Positions 1-8,967 of a stretch of DNA of 44,440 nt are shown here, piece after piece. Below the pieces are notes generated by a model. The model was not told the origin of the DNA, searched no databases, and was given only the letters and a program-made list of their open reading frames with translations. The stretch is from an uncultured Limimonas sp. Its GTDB lineage: Bacteria > Pseudomonadota > Alphaproteobacteria > Kiloniellales > Rhodovibrionaceae. The stretch lies in NCBI GenBank assembly GCA_913055855.1, contig CAJXKW010000008.1, positions 1 to 44,440 of the forward strand. The letters are read 5' to 3'. Positions within the stretch are counted from its first letter, which is position 1. Every line of letters begins with the position of its first letter. A program made the translations under genes and the position numbers.

Positions 1-509
1 AGCACGGCCTTGAGCGACTTGTAGCTGCTGTCGCTCATGTCGAAGCTCAGGTCGTCGCAGAACAGCAGGCAGCGCCGCCCGCAATCGCGCAGCCGGTGGA
101 GCAGGTGGGGCAGGGAGGGGATGTCCTCGCGATGGATCTCGACCAGCGCCGCCCGGTCCAGCCCCTCCGCGGCGAGCCGCGCATTCGTCGCGGCATGCAC
201 CGCCTTGACCAGCGACGACTTGCCCATGCCGCGAGCGCCCCAGAGCAGGGCATTGTTCGCCGGCAGGCCGCGGGCGAAGCGCTCGGTGTTGGCGAGAAGC
301 TGATCCGCCTGGCGGTCGATTCCCCGTAACAGTGTCAGATCCACGCGGTTCACCTCGGGCACGGGATCGAGCGCGCCGCGCCCGGCATCCCAGACGAAAG
401 CGTCCGCGGCCCAGGCATCGAACGGGCCGTCGCGCGGCGGGGCGAGGCGCTCGACGGCATCGGCGATACGCGCGAGCAGGGGCGCGAGATCCGGAGTCGG
501 TTCGCTCAT
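1..509 (-). CDS. DUF815-type AAA+ ATPase, 3' end beyond the window
   Basis: The first 169 codons of a P-loop ATPase; the rest lies outside the window. The Walker A motif GARGMGKSS is at residues 91-99 and a Walker B-like strand LLFCDDLSF follows, close to the window edge. The N-terminal part before the P-loop matches the DUF815 family. The start ATG at 509 has an AGGAG Shine-Dalgarno about 6 nt upstream. The gene diverges from yajC, a neighbour it often has in alphaproteobacteria. The role of the family is not established; it is annotated only as an ATP-binding protein of the AAA superfamily. The family assignment is fairly sure, the function is not. Confidence 0.85.
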   Translation of the reverse strand, partial: MSEPTPDLAPLLARIADAVERLAPPRDGPFDAWAADAFVWDAGRGALDPVPEVNRVDLTLLRGIDRQADQLLANTERFARGLPANNALLWGARGMGKSSLVKAVHAATNARLAAEGLDRAALVEIHREDIPSLPHLLHRLRDCGRRCLLFCDDLSFDMSDSSYKSLKAV

Positions 510-632
510 GAAACGCTCCTGAACCGCTTTGGGGTGGCGTGGTACAACGCGGCGGGTGTCGGCCGGGAACGCTAGGTCCGGCGGCGCGCCGCGGTCAAAC
601 CGCCCGCCCGCCTGCGCGCCTCAGTCGCAGCA

Positions 633-660
633 TTGCAATCCGTTTGCTGGCCGTTATAGT
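633..660 (+). promoter_or_regulatory. Candidate sigma-70 promoter for yajC-secD-secF
   Basis: TTGCAA at 633-638 and TATAGT at 655-660 are separated by 16 nt. The -10 box matches the consensus at 5 of 6 positions and lies 75 nt upstream of the yajC ATG. It is the most AT-rich stretch in the 226-nt gap between the divergent ATPase gene and yajC. No other structure stands out in this gap. Confidence 0.45.
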
Positions 661-735
661 CCGCGCGAATTTTCCGCATGCCGGGTGCGCCCACACGTGG
701 TGCACGGGTGCTAGCCAGACGCGCAAGGAGTGTCC

Positions 736-1167
736 ATGTTCATCGATCCGGCGTACGCCCAGGGTGCAGGCGGCCAGGGCGGCGGCTTCGCCTTTCTCAT
801 CCCGCTGATCCTGATCTTTGTGGTGTTCTACTTCCTGCTCATCCGGCCGCAGCAAAAGCGGATGAAAGAGCACCAGAACATGGTCGCGAACCTGCGCCGC
901 GGCGACCGAATCGTCACCGGTGGTGGTCTCGTTGGCTCGGTCACCAAGGTGGTCGACGACAACGAGATCCAGGTGGAGATTGCCGAGGGCGTCAAAGTGC
1001 GGGTGATGCGCAACTCCGTGCAGCAGGTCATGAACAAGTCCGAGCCCGCGGACAAGAGCCAGGGCGGTGGCGGCAAGACGGCCGCAAACGACGGCGGCGG
1101 CCAGGGCGGCGTTCAGGGCGTCCTGGACAAGCTGCGCGGCGGCGGGTCCTCCGGCAGCCAATCCTAA
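736..1167 (+). CDS. yajC: Sec translocon accessory subunit YajC
   Basis: A 143-residue inner-membrane protein that joins SecD and SecF in the accessory complex of SecYEG. A single hydrophobic segment covers about residues 19-36 and is followed by the family hallmark LLIRPQQKRMKEHQ. A cytoplasmic domain with the GDRIVTGGGLVG turn comes next. The glycine-rich, charged C-terminal tail (about residues 100-143) is low complexity. ATG 736 is chosen over GTG 730 because AAGGAG at 725-730 sits 5 nt before it. It is first in an operon with secD, 30 nt downstream. Confidence 0.96.
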   Translation: MFIDPAYAQGAGGQGGGFAFLIPLILIFVVFYFLLIRPQQKRMKEHQNMVANLRRGDRIVTGGGLVGSVTKVVDDNEIQVEIAEGVKVRVMRNSVQQVMNKSEPADKSQGGGGKTAANDGGGQGGVQGVLDKLRGGGSSGSQS

Positions 1168-1197
1168 GCCCGTATCGGCCAACACGGATCGCCCGCC

Positions 1198-2784
1198 ATG
1201 CTCCAGATCCCGCGCTGGCAGTCCGTTCTGATCGGCCTCGTTGTGCTGGCCGGCCTTCTCTTTGCCGCGCCCAACCTGCTCAGCGAAAAGGCCGCGCAAT
1301 CCCTGCCGGACTGGCTGCCCAAGAAACAGATCAACCTCGGCCTGGACCTCCAGGGCGGCTCGTACCTGCTGCTGGAGGTGCAAACCGACGCCGTCATCGA
1401 GGACCAGCTCAACACGCTGGTCGAGGATACGCGCATCAAGCTTCGCGAGAACGGAATCGGTTACCGCAATCTCGGCATCGGCGACGACGGGAATGCGGTG
1501 ACGTTTACGCTCCGTGATCCGGCGCAGGGCGACAAGGCCGAGCGCGTCCTCGGTGAGATCGGCCAGGAAGTCCGGGTCAGCGTGGACGGCTCGGGGGCCG
1601 GCCGTCTCGGCCTCACCGCGTCGGCGCGCGATCAGCGGATCAACCAGGCGCTCCAGCAGTCGATCGAGATCGTCCGCCGTCGGATCGACGAAACCGGCGT
1701 ACGCGAGCCCACGATCCAGCGCCAGGGTGACCGGCGCATCGTCGTTCAGCTTCCCGGGATCAACAATCCCGAGCGAATGAAGGACATTCTGGGCAAGACG
1801 GCGCGCCTGACCTTCCGACTCGTGGACGAGGGAGTCAGCCCGGGCAGCCGGGACATCCCGCCGGGCTCGGAGGTGCTGCCCAGCGACGACACGGGCGAGA
1901 ACGGCCGGCCCGTTCGGCGCTACGTGGTGCGCAAGCGCATCATGGTTTCCGGGGAGAACCTCACCGACGCTCAGCCGACGTTCCAGCAGGGCAGTCCGGT
2001 CGTCTCGTTCAGCTTCGACACCGTGGGCGCGCGCCGGTTCGGCCAGGCGACCCAGGAGAACGTGGGCAGGCCCTTCGCCATCGTCCTCGACGGCAAGGTG
2101 ATCTCGGCGCCCGTCATCCGCGAGCCCATCCTGGGCGGCAACGGCGTGATCACCGGGAACTTCACCACCCAGGAGGCGCGCGATCTGGCGCTGTTGCTGC
2201 GTGCCGGCGCACTGCCCGCGCCACTGAAGATTCTGGAGGAGCGCACCGTGGGCCCCGGCCTCGGTGCGGACTCGGTGCGTGCGGGCGAGCTGGCGAGCAT
2301 CCTCGCGCTGATCGCGGTGGTCGCGTTCATGGGCGCGGTCTACGGGCTGTTCGGCGTGCTGGCGAACGTCGCGCTCATCGGCAACCTGATCCTGATCCTG
2401 GCGGCGCTTTCGGTGCTCCAGGCGACCCTGACCCTGCCCGGCATCGCGGGCATCGTGCTCACGCTGGGCATGGCGGTGGACGCCAACGTCCTGATCTTCG
2501 AGCGCATCCGCGAGGAAACCCAGAACCAGCGCGGGCCGGTGTCGGCCATCGATTCCGGGTATCGCAACGCGCTGAGTACCATTTTCGACGCCAACGTCAC
2601 CACGCTGATCGCGGCGGTGCTGCTGTATTACTTCGGCTCCGGCCCGGTGAAGGGCTTCGCCGTGACCCTGGCGATCGGCATCGTCACCTCGATGTTTACC
2701 GCCATCATGGTCACGCGGCAGATGATCGTCCTCTGGGTGCGCCGGCGCCGTCCGCAGTCGCTGCCGCTGATGGCCGGAGAGTAA
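1198..2784 (+). CDS. secD: Protein translocase subunit SecD
   Basis: SecD (528 residues) uses the proton motive force to help complete Sec-dependent export. It has one N-terminal membrane segment (about residues 9-28), followed by the NLGLDLQGGSYLLLEV motif that opens the large periplasmic region. A block of membrane segments follows from about residue 360, with the family motif AVDANVLIFERIREE near residue 425. Length is normal for a stand-alone SecD. The next gene, secF, starts 6 nt after the stop, so the two are co-transcribed and probably translationally linked. Confidence 0.97.
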   Translation: MLQIPRWQSVLIGLVVLAGLLFAAPNLLSEKAAQSLPDWLPKKQINLGLDLQGGSYLLLEVQTDAVIEDQLNTLVEDTRIKLRENGIGYRNLGIGDDGNAVTFTLRDPAQGDKAERVLGEIGQEVRVSVDGSGAGRLGLTASARDQRINQALQQSIEIVRRRIDETGVREPTIQRQGDRRIVVQLPGINNPERMKDILGKTARLTFRLVDEGVSPGSRDIPPGSEVLPSDDTGENGRPVRRYVVRKRIMVSGENLTDAQPTFQQGSPVVSFSFDTVGARRFGQATQENVGRPFAIVLDGKVISAPVIREPILGGNGVITGNFTTQEARDLALLLRAGALPAPLKILEERTVGPGLGADSVRAGELASILALIAVVAFMGAVYGLFGVLANVALIGNLILILAALSVLQATLTLPGIAGIVLTLGMAVDANVLIFERIREETQNQRGPVSAIDSGYRNALSTIFDANVTTLIAAVLLYYFGSGPVKGFAVTLAIGIVTSMFTAIMVTRQMIVLWVRRRRPQSLPLMAGE

Positions 2785-2790
2785 GCGCCC

Positions 2791-3753
2791 ATGGCCCTGA
2801 TCTCGCGCGTTCCCGTCCGCCCGAATTTCGAGATCCTCGGCAAGCGCCGGATGACCCTGGCGTTCTCCGCCGGGCTTTTCCTGGTCTCGGTTCTTCTTGC
2901 AGCGGTGGTCGGGTTGAACCTGGGCGTCGATTTCCGCGGCGGCATCCTCATGGAGGTCGAGACCGAGGCGGAGACCGCTGACATCGGCAACTTCCGAAGC
3001 ACGCTGAACGACCTTGACCTGGGCGAGGTCACGATCCAGCGCTTCGGCGAGCCCAACCGCCTGCTGATCAACATCCAGGAGCAGGAAGGTGGCGCGAAGG
3101 CGCAGCAGGCCGCCATCGAGACGGTCAAGCAGACCCTGGACGACCGGGTTTCGAGCTACCGGCGCACGGAGTTCGTCGGCCCCAAGGTGGGCGAGGAACT
3201 CAAGCGCGCGGGCATGATGGCCACCGGCTTGGCGCTGCTCGCTATGGCGGCCTACATCTGGCTGCGCTTCGAGTGGCAGTTCGCGCTGGCGGGGCTGATC
3301 GCCCTGATCCACGATGTGGTGGCCACGATCGGCTTCTTCTCGTTGACCCAGCTTGAGTTCACCCTGGGCAGCGTGGCCGCCGTGCTCACCATCGCCGGCT
3401 ACTCCATCAACGACACCGTGGTCATCTTCGACCGCGTGCGCGAGAGCATGCGCCGGTACAAGCGCAAGGCCATGCCCGAGCTGCTCAATATCGCCGTCAA
3501 CGGCACGCTGATGCGCACGGCGCTGACCTCGGCGACCACACTGATCGCGCTGTTCGCGCTGGCGATCTTCGGCGGCGCGGTGATCCGCAGCTTCACCTGG
3601 GCACTGATCTTTGGCGTGGCGTTGGGGACGTACTCCTCGGTTGGCTTGGCCGTGCCGCTTCTTATGTATTTCGGGGTGAAGCCGACGCAGCTCCTGGCCG
3701 AGCAGGAGAGCGACAAGCAGGCGGCCGAGCGCGCGACGGGAGGGGCCTCCTGA
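2791..3753 (+). CDS. secF: Protein translocase subunit SecF
   Basis: SecF (320 residues) partners SecD in the export-driving complex of the inner membrane. An N-terminal membrane segment (about residues 24-46) is followed by the NLGVDFRGGILMEV motif. A short periplasmic domain comes next, then five C-terminal membrane segments holding GYSINDTVVIFDRVRE. The tail after the last segment is short and charged. It follows secD by 6 nt and precedes the Mth938-domain gene by 22 nt, so all four genes from yajC probably form one transcript. Confidence 0.97.
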   Translation: MALISRVPVRPNFEILGKRRMTLAFSAGLFLVSVLLAAVVGLNLGVDFRGGILMEVETEAETADIGNFRSTLNDLDLGEVTIQRFGEPNRLLINIQEQEGGAKAQQAAIETVKQTLDDRVSSYRRTEFVGPKVGEELKRAGMMATGLALLAMAAYIWLRFEWQFALAGLIALIHDVVATIGFFSLTQLEFTLGSVAAVLTIAGYSINDTVVIFDRVRESMRRYKRKAMPELLNIAVNGTLMRTALTSATTLIALFALAIFGGAVIRSFTWALIFGVALGTYSSVGLAVPLLMYFGVKPTQLLAEQESDKQAAERATGGAS

Positions 3754-3775
3754 CGCCGCCGGCCGGGAGGCCGCC

Positions 3776-4150
3776 ATGGATGTCACGCCCGCCATCCCCG
3801 AGAACCGCCAGCTCATCGAGGGCTACGGCGACGGTCGGTTCCGCATCGCCGGGGAGATCTACGACGGCTCGGTGATCGTTTTCCCCGAGCGCGCGGTGAC
3901 CTGGCCGGTCGCCAGCATCGACGAGGTCACCCTGGAAAGCCTGCACGCGGTCACCGACGGGACCACCGAGGTGGATTTGCTGCTGCTCGGCTGCGGGGCG
4001 CGCATGCAGCTCATCACCAGGGCGTTCCGGCAGCCGCTGCGCGACGCCGGCGTGGTCCTGGAGCCCATGGACACCGGCGCCGCGGCGCGCACCTTCAACG
4101 TCCTCATGGCCGAGGAGCGCCGCGTCGCCGCTGCCTTGATCGCGGTGTGA
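3776..4150 (+). CDS. Mth938-like domain protein (DUF498, NDUFAF3-related)
   Basis: A 124-residue single-domain protein of the Mth938/DUF498 fold. The central YDGSVIVFPERAVTWPV and the LLLGCGARMQLI strand-turn are typical. Its mitochondrial relative NDUFAF3 assists assembly of respiratory complex I; whether the bacterial protein does so is inference. It trails secF by 22 nt, a position it keeps in many alphaproteobacteria. The convergent PII-like gene ends only 10 nt away and no terminator hairpin lies between them. In many relatives the next gene is a squalene-synthase-family protein, here displaced to 11742. Confidence 0.88.
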   Translation: MDVTPAIPENRQLIEGYGDGRFRIAGEIYDGSVIVFPERAVTWPVASIDEVTLESLHAVTDGTTEVDLLLLGCGARMQLITRAFRQPLRDAGVVLEPMDTGAAARTFNVLMAEERRVAAALIAV

Positions 4151-4160
4151 ATCCCGACTG

Positions 4161-4544
4161 CTAGCTTCCCGCCGCCTCTTGATCGGGCAGGAAGTGGTCG
4201 AGGCGCACCACCTGCGTGTCGGAGACGAACATCACGCCGCTGTGCCGCTCGAAGAGTTCGCGCAGGCCGGCGATCACGGTGCGAATCGCCGCCGGCGGGG
4301 CGACGGCGATGATCATCACCAGGCTGGCCTGCTCGTTGAAAAGCAGCCGGCCCTCGTGAAAGCCGTGCTGACCGAGACCCGCCACGTCGCGGACCAGCGT
4401 GTAGCCCGTGACGTTGGCGTCCGCCATGAGGTCCTGCACGGTGGGCAGGTCCTCGCCGTGGACGATCACCTCCAGCTTCTTCAGCGCATGCAGGGTGACG
4501 CCCTCGGGCGCCACGTCGTTCATGCTGGTCGTTTCACGCGTCAT
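4161..4544 (-). CDS. PII-like signalling protein of the dab operon
   Basis: A 127-residue protein with the PII ferredoxin-like fold: an N-terminal strand LKKLEVIVHGED, a helix (LPTVQDLMADANVTGYTLV) and a later strand SLVMIIAVAP. The canonical GlnB uridylylation loop is not recognisable. It resembles the PII-like proteins found beside bicarbonate transporters and carboxysomes (CPII type), which bind adenine nucleotides and bicarbonate. It begins 33 nt after the dabA stop, so it is probably the last gene of the dab transcript and may tune uptake to energy or bicarbonate state (inference). An alternative start is the Met at residue 8. Confidence 0.8.
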   Translation of the reverse strand: MTRETTSMNDVAPEGVTLHALKKLEVIVHGEDLPTVQDLMADANVTGYTLVRDVAGLGQHGFHEGRLLFNEQASLVMIIAVAPPAAIRTVIAGLRELFERHSGVMFVSDTQVVRLDHFLPDQEAAGS

Positions 4545-4577
4545 CAGCCGTTTCCCGTCCTCTCGCTCGGGTGATTC

Positions 4578-7265
4578 TCAGGCCGCCGCCGCAGCGTCGT
4601 CGGCGACGGGGTGTTCGGGCGTCCAGGTGCCGCCGGGGGTGTAGCGGTGCATGCCGGCGTCGTCCGGCTCGACCGCGCAGAGCGTGATCCAGCCGTTGTC
4701 GAGCAGCCGCTTGACCGGCGTGTTGGCGGCGATCACCCGGCCCACCCGTTCGCGCGGGGCCAGCACGACCACGAGCAGGCGCAGCGGCGTGTGGAACGGC
4801 CGGCCCAAGTCGTCCAGCACGGACTGCCGGGGCAGGCCGATCTGGAGATCGCTCTCGTTACCCTGCATCACGCCGATTCCGCCCACGACGTTCTGCGTGG
4901 TCTTGTCGCCGCTGCCATAGACGGTGTTGTCCACCGTGGAGAAATAGTACTGGGAGTTGATCCACTGGGCGACGATCATGGGGGCGGTCAGGATCGTCGT
5001 CAGCGCCTCCAGATGGGTATCGTGCCGCCAGTCGTAGTCGTGCAGGAAGCACCGCCCGGCGAGGTCGAGCCCTTCCGTCCAGCGGCGCGGCCCGACGATC
5101 AAGGCTGCATTGCCGGCGAGTCCCCATTCCGGGCGTACCTGCGCCCAATCCGCCGAGCGGCGGGTGAGCGAGTCGGGGGCCTCGGGCGATCCGTCGGGCA
5201 GCCGGCCGGCGCGCTCGCGCCGCGTGGCACGGCCGGCGGCGGCCAGATCGCGCTGCAGGCCGGCCAGATCTTCCCGGTGGGAGTCCGGCACGAGATCCGT
5301 GTCGAACAGGCGCACCGCGTCGGTGGCGGTGTCGTGCTCGGCCGCGACGGCGACGCAGTCATCGGGCAGTGCGATCCCGCGCTCGGCGAGGCGGGTGCGC
5401 ACGTCCGGCGCGTTCAGGATGCCCGCCATGACGCGCGCATTGGGCCCGCCCCGCCGGCCGCCGCAGGCGCCGCAGTCGAGCGCGGCGGCATAAGGGTTGT
5501 TCGTGGTCGTGCTGCCGTGGCCGCAGATGACCAGGAGCCGGCCGAAGGGCGCGCCCAGGCCGGTGAGCGCGAACATCGTCTGCGCGTAGAACACCTGTTC
5601 GTCCAGCAGCATGCCCGTGTCCCCGCGCTTGGGCGTCGCCGGCGTGTGTTTCACCCCCGGCCAGAGATGGCGGGCGAGGGCCGTTCCCGCGCTCAGCCGG
5701 TCGCGCAGGCGTGCCATCGCGCGCGGGATCAGGGTACGCGCCGCCATTCCCGCGCCCGCGGCGAGCCCCGTCGCCTCCACAAGGCCGTAGGTGGCGGCGA
5801 TGTTGCCCTTCAGAGCGGTGAACAGACCGCGCGCCCGTTGCCACCGGCTGCGCCGGTGCAAGGCCGCCTGGGCGGGCTCCAGGTGCTCCGGCTTGGGCGC
5901 ATCGGTGATCTCGTGCTTGGGCGACAGAAGTACCGGGCAGTGCGGATAGCCCGGTTCGTCCGCGTCGGGGCGATAGCGGATGGGCAGGCCGAAGAACCCG
6001 GCATACCCGGCGGTCCGGTATGCACCCTGCGCCTCCAGATGCCGACGCAGCACCTCCGAGCGGACGTCGATGCAGAACAGCATTTGCGCCGCGGGACGCT
6101 GCTCCGGCGGTTCGGCGAGGGGCGTCCGGGGCGTCAGCTCGCGCAGAAGCGCGTGCCGGTACGCTGCCTCGGTTGCCGTCAAATAGACCGCACACAGGGT
6201 ATCGTCGTCGATCGACGCACCAGCGCGCCAGAGCGCCGCGAGTTCCCCCGTATCGGCGGCATCCAGCGTCGCCGGGGCGAGGCCCGCCGCGCGCGCCGTC
6301 GCCGCCAGGCGCTGCACCGCCGCGTCGCGCCCGGGGTCGGTTTGCGACTCCGTCCAGGCGGTGCGGGGCGCGATCCGGGCGAGCGAAAGGCGTACGGCGA
6401 GATACCCGATCAGGTCGGCGGGCGCCTTGGGATCGTCGCCCTCGTTGTGCCGCTGCTTGATGAACCCGGCCCAGCCCGGCAACGCCGCGAGGTGTTCCTC
6501 GAGGAGGGCGCGATCCTCGGGGCCGTCGCCCGCCGGCGTCAGGCTGCGCAAGGCCTGGTCGATGGCGGCGTCCGCGCGCGCCGGGAGGGTGTCCAGCGTC
6601 CGCCGGCCGGTCGGGTCGAGCTGGCGGCGAAGCACCGGATCGGCCCGACCCAGGTCCCGCCAGGCCCGGTACAGCCCGTTCTTCCGGCCCGGCATGGCAA
6701 GGCTCGCCTGTCCCTGGTCGAAAAACGCGGCGCAGGCGCGCACGGCCTCGCGGTCGACCCAGGTGTCGTGGGCCACCGGCGGCGCGGCGTCGGGGACGCG
6801 CAGGCCGGCGCGCTCGACCGCCCGCCGGGCGGCGCTCACGACGGCTGCCGCGATGGGCGACCCGGCGTTCGGCCCCTGGGTCAGACGCATCCAGAGCGCA
6901 TCGGTGACGTCGATGGCGCGGCCGCCAAGGCGGCACGTGCGCGTCGCTTTTTCGCCCAGATGCGCCAGGAACGCCGCGCGGAGCGCGCGCCGGTCGATTC
7001 CGCCCGCGGCCAGCGCGGCCTGATAGTGCGTAAGCGGCAGATACCCGGCGCCGCCGAACAGGCGCTCGCCCTCGCGCACGGCCTGTGGGAACGGCCGATC
7101 CTCCAGGCCCTTGAGCGGATTCACGGCGACGAAACGCGCCAGGGGCCAGACGGGCGCAATGATGTCGGCCGCCCGGGTAACGAGGGCGCGGATGCGTGCG
7201 AGCCGCTCCGGCGGAATCCGATCCGCTTCCGGGGCCAGGGAAGCGGTTGGGGTGATCGTGTTCAT
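4578..7265 (-). CDS. dabA: DabA, zinc-binding subunit of the DAB inorganic-carbon transporter (DUF2309)
   Basis: A cytoplasmic beta-carbonic-anhydrase-like subunit (895 residues) of the DAB complex. With DabB it couples CO2 hydration to an ion gradient and so accumulates bicarbonate. The predicted zinc and catalytic residues are all present: C398 and D400 in FCIDVRSE, H583 in ICGHGSTTTNN, and C598 in DCGACGG. Their spacing agrees with the C351/D353/H524/C539 set of the characterised Halothiobacillus enzyme, as recalled. The frame stays open upstream, but ATG 7265 is chosen because it overlaps the dabB stop by four bases (ATGA, 7262-7265) and begins the family's N-terminus. The 15-residue H-to-C spacing is conserved. 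Confidence 0.95.
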   Translation of the reverse strand: MNTITPTASLAPEADRIPPERLARIRALVTRAADIIAPVWPLARFVAVNPLKGLEDRPFPQAVREGERLFGGAGYLPLTHYQAALAAGGIDRRALRAAFLAHLGEKATRTCRLGGRAIDVTDALWMRLTQGPNAGSPIAAAVVSAARRAVERAGLRVPDAAPPVAHDTWVDREAVRACAAFFDQGQASLAMPGRKNGLYRAWRDLGRADPVLRRQLDPTGRRTLDTLPARADAAIDQALRSLTPAGDGPEDRALLEEHLAALPGWAGFIKQRHNEGDDPKAPADLIGYLAVRLSLARIAPRTAWTESQTDPGRDAAVQRLAATARAAGLAPATLDAADTGELAALWRAGASIDDDTLCAVYLTATEAAYRHALLRELTPRTPLAEPPEQRPAAQMLFCIDVRSEVLRRHLEAQGAYRTAGYAGFFGLPIRYRPDADEPGYPHCPVLLSPKHEITDAPKPEHLEPAQAALHRRSRWQRARGLFTALKGNIAATYGLVEATGLAAGAGMAARTLIPRAMARLRDRLSAGTALARHLWPGVKHTPATPKRGDTGMLLDEQVFYAQTMFALTGLGAPFGRLLVICGHGSTTTNNPYAAALDCGACGGRRGGPNARVMAGILNAPDVRTRLAERGIALPDDCVAVAAEHDTATDAVRLFDTDLVPDSHREDLAGLQRDLAAAGRATRRERAGRLPDGSPEAPDSLTRRSADWAQVRPEWGLAGNAALIVGPRRWTEGLDLAGRCFLHDYDWRHDTHLEALTTILTAPMIVAQWINSQYYFSTVDNTVYGSGDKTTQNVVGGIGVMQGNESDLQIGLPRQSVLDDLGRPFHTPLRLLVVVLAPRERVGRVIAANTPVKRLLDNGWITLCAVEPDDAGMHRYTPGGTWTPEHPVADDAAAAA

Positions 7266-8884
7266 GGGGTCTCTCCGGTGACGGCGCGGGCGTTGGGGGC
7301 GGTTTCGGGGGTGTGAGGGCGCATACTGGCGCCCTGGAGGCGTTCCGCCGGGCGGATCGCGGGCGCGGGCGCCTGGCTGCGCCGCCCGGCGGTGTGAAGC
7401 GCCGCATCCGCCGCCGCGGCGCGCGGCCGGCCGAGCGCCATGAGACGGGCGTAAATGGCCGGTGGGATCGGCGCCCGGCGCGCGCTGACGACGAGCTGGG
7501 TCAGCCAGAGCGCCCCGAAGACCGCGCCGACCACCCAGTGCAGCGGCGTCAACGCCATGCCCGGCACGCTGGCCAGCGGGCCGAGCACGGCCGCCACCAG
7601 CCCCAGGCCACCCAGATAGAGCCCGGCGCACGCGGCAATCAGCACCACCCCCTGGACCACGTCGCCGGCGCGGGTCTCTCGCCGGGGCAGTTCGGCGGCG
7701 ACCTGGGCGGCCGCCAGCATGGCGAACAGGCCGAGCAGCGTTGCCGGATCGTTCAGCGCCAGCTCGAGCCAGGGCAGCCAGGCGGCCGCGCCCAGGACCA
7801 TGGCCGCCGCTGCCAGCGCCGCGCCGATGGCCGCCAGCGGGCGGGGCGCCTCGGGCTTGCGCACGCCCACGGCGGAGCCAGCGCCCAGGAAGAGCGTCGC
7901 CTTGAACAGGCCGTGGGCGGCGAGGTGGTACAGGGCGTAGGCGATCTGGCCCAGGCCCGCCTGCATCATCATGAAGCCCATCTGGCCCATGGTGGACGCG
8001 GCCAGGGCGCGCTTGACGTCCGTGCGGACGAGCATGCTCGCGCTACCCAACAGGGCGGTCGCCGCGCCCAGGGCGAACAGCCCGTGCAGCAGGTAGGGCG
8101 CGCTGAAGAGCACGGGCGCCCAGAGTGCGACGGCGATACCCCCCGCGTTCACCAGGCCGGCATGCATCAGCGCGGAAACGGGGGTGGGCGCAACCACTGA
8201 GGTCAGAAGCCAGCCGCTGGCGGGCAGGATGGCGGTGCGCACGATACCGCCGGCGAGCAGCCCGACCAGCGCGACGTCCCGGAGAACAGGCGCCATCGCG
8301 GATGCTTGGGCGGCGATCATGTCGATCCGCGTGGTTCCCGCCTGAAGCGACAGGATGAGCACGCCCACGACCAGGGCGGCGTCACCCACGGCGAAGGCGC
8401 GCAGCATCCGGTCGCGCGCGCCCTCGGCGGGCGCCCAGCCGGCGGCATGTCCAACCAGAAGGGCGAGCAGCGGCCCCGTCGCCACCCAGGCGAGGGCGAA
8501 CAGCGCCGCGTCTCGGCTGATGCCCACGACCAGCGCCGCCGCGGCGAGCAGGAGCAGGCGCTCCGTGTACACCCGCGGCCGCGGGTCGGCGGCCATGTAG
8601 GGCACGGAGAACGTGGCCACGAGCGCGGCCACGAAGCTGATGAGCGGCGTGAGAACGAGGGCGGGCCCGTTCAGCGCGATGGGCCCGAGCACGAGCGGTG
8701 TCGCGGCGAGCCAGGCGATGCCGAGCACGGCGACGCTGCCGGCGAAGCTGCACCAAAGGGCGGCGGCCGCGCGGCGCAGCCGGGCGCTCCCTTTGGCCGG
8801 GGCGCGCAGGCGGCCGTCGGCGACCGCCGCGAGCGGCGGCCCCACGACAAGGGCGATCAGAAGACAGATCAGAGCGTCGAACAT
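7262..8884 (-). CDS. dabB: DabB, NuoL/Mrp-type membrane subunit of the DAB transporter
   Basis: A polytopic inner-membrane protein (540 residues, about 13 hydrophobic segments) of the proton-translocating family shared with NuoL and MrpA. The conserved TPVSALMHAGLVNAGG and DVKRALAASTMGQMGFM blocks are present. It is shorter than a typical NuoL, as expected for DabB, and no other complex I subunit is nearby. It should supply the cation flux that drives DabA. AAGGAG lies 6 nt before ATG 8884. The stop overlaps the dabA start by four bases, so the two are translationally coupled. The C-terminal 50 residues are charged and polar. Confidence 0.93.
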   Translation of the reverse strand: MFDALICLLIALVVGPPLAAVADGRLRAPAKGSARLRRAAAALWCSFAGSVAVLGIAWLAATPLVLGPIALNGPALVLTPLISFVAALVATFSVPYMAADPRPRVYTERLLLLAAAALVVGISRDAALFALAWVATGPLLALLVGHAAGWAPAEGARDRMLRAFAVGDAALVVGVLILSLQAGTTRIDMIAAQASAMAPVLRDVALVGLLAGGIVRTAILPASGWLLTSVVAPTPVSALMHAGLVNAGGIAVALWAPVLFSAPYLLHGLFALGAATALLGSASMLVRTDVKRALAASTMGQMGFMMMQAGLGQIAYALYHLAAHGLFKATLFLGAGSAVGVRKPEAPRPLAAIGAALAAAAMVLGAAAWLPWLELALNDPATLLGLFAMLAAAQVAAELPRRETRAGDVVQGVVLIAACAGLYLGGLGLVAAVLGPLASVPGMALTPLHWVVGAVFGALWLTQLVVSARRAPIPPAIYARLMALGRPRAAAADAALHTAGRRSQAPAPAIRPAERLQGASMRPHTPETAPNARAVTGETP

Positions 8885-8967
8885 GCGTGGCTCCTTGCTC
8901 GTCCCGCAGCGAGCGGTTGTCCGGGGTGGCCGCGCCAGGCGGCGCGCATCGGGTCACGGCGGACCGG

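Noticed and set aside
595..3816. 1073-residue open frame antisense to yajC-secD-secF
   Set aside because: A shadow of GC-rich codon use; it lacks any recognisable domain while the plus strand encodes well-known proteins throughout.
4611..7316. 901-residue open frame opposite dabA
   Set aside because: Antisense to a strongly conserved gene with the complete zinc site; its sequence is low complexity.
7266..7631. 5' extension of dabA to 1017 residues
   Set aside because: It overlaps dabB, lacks homology, and the ATGA junction at 7262-7265 explains the start.
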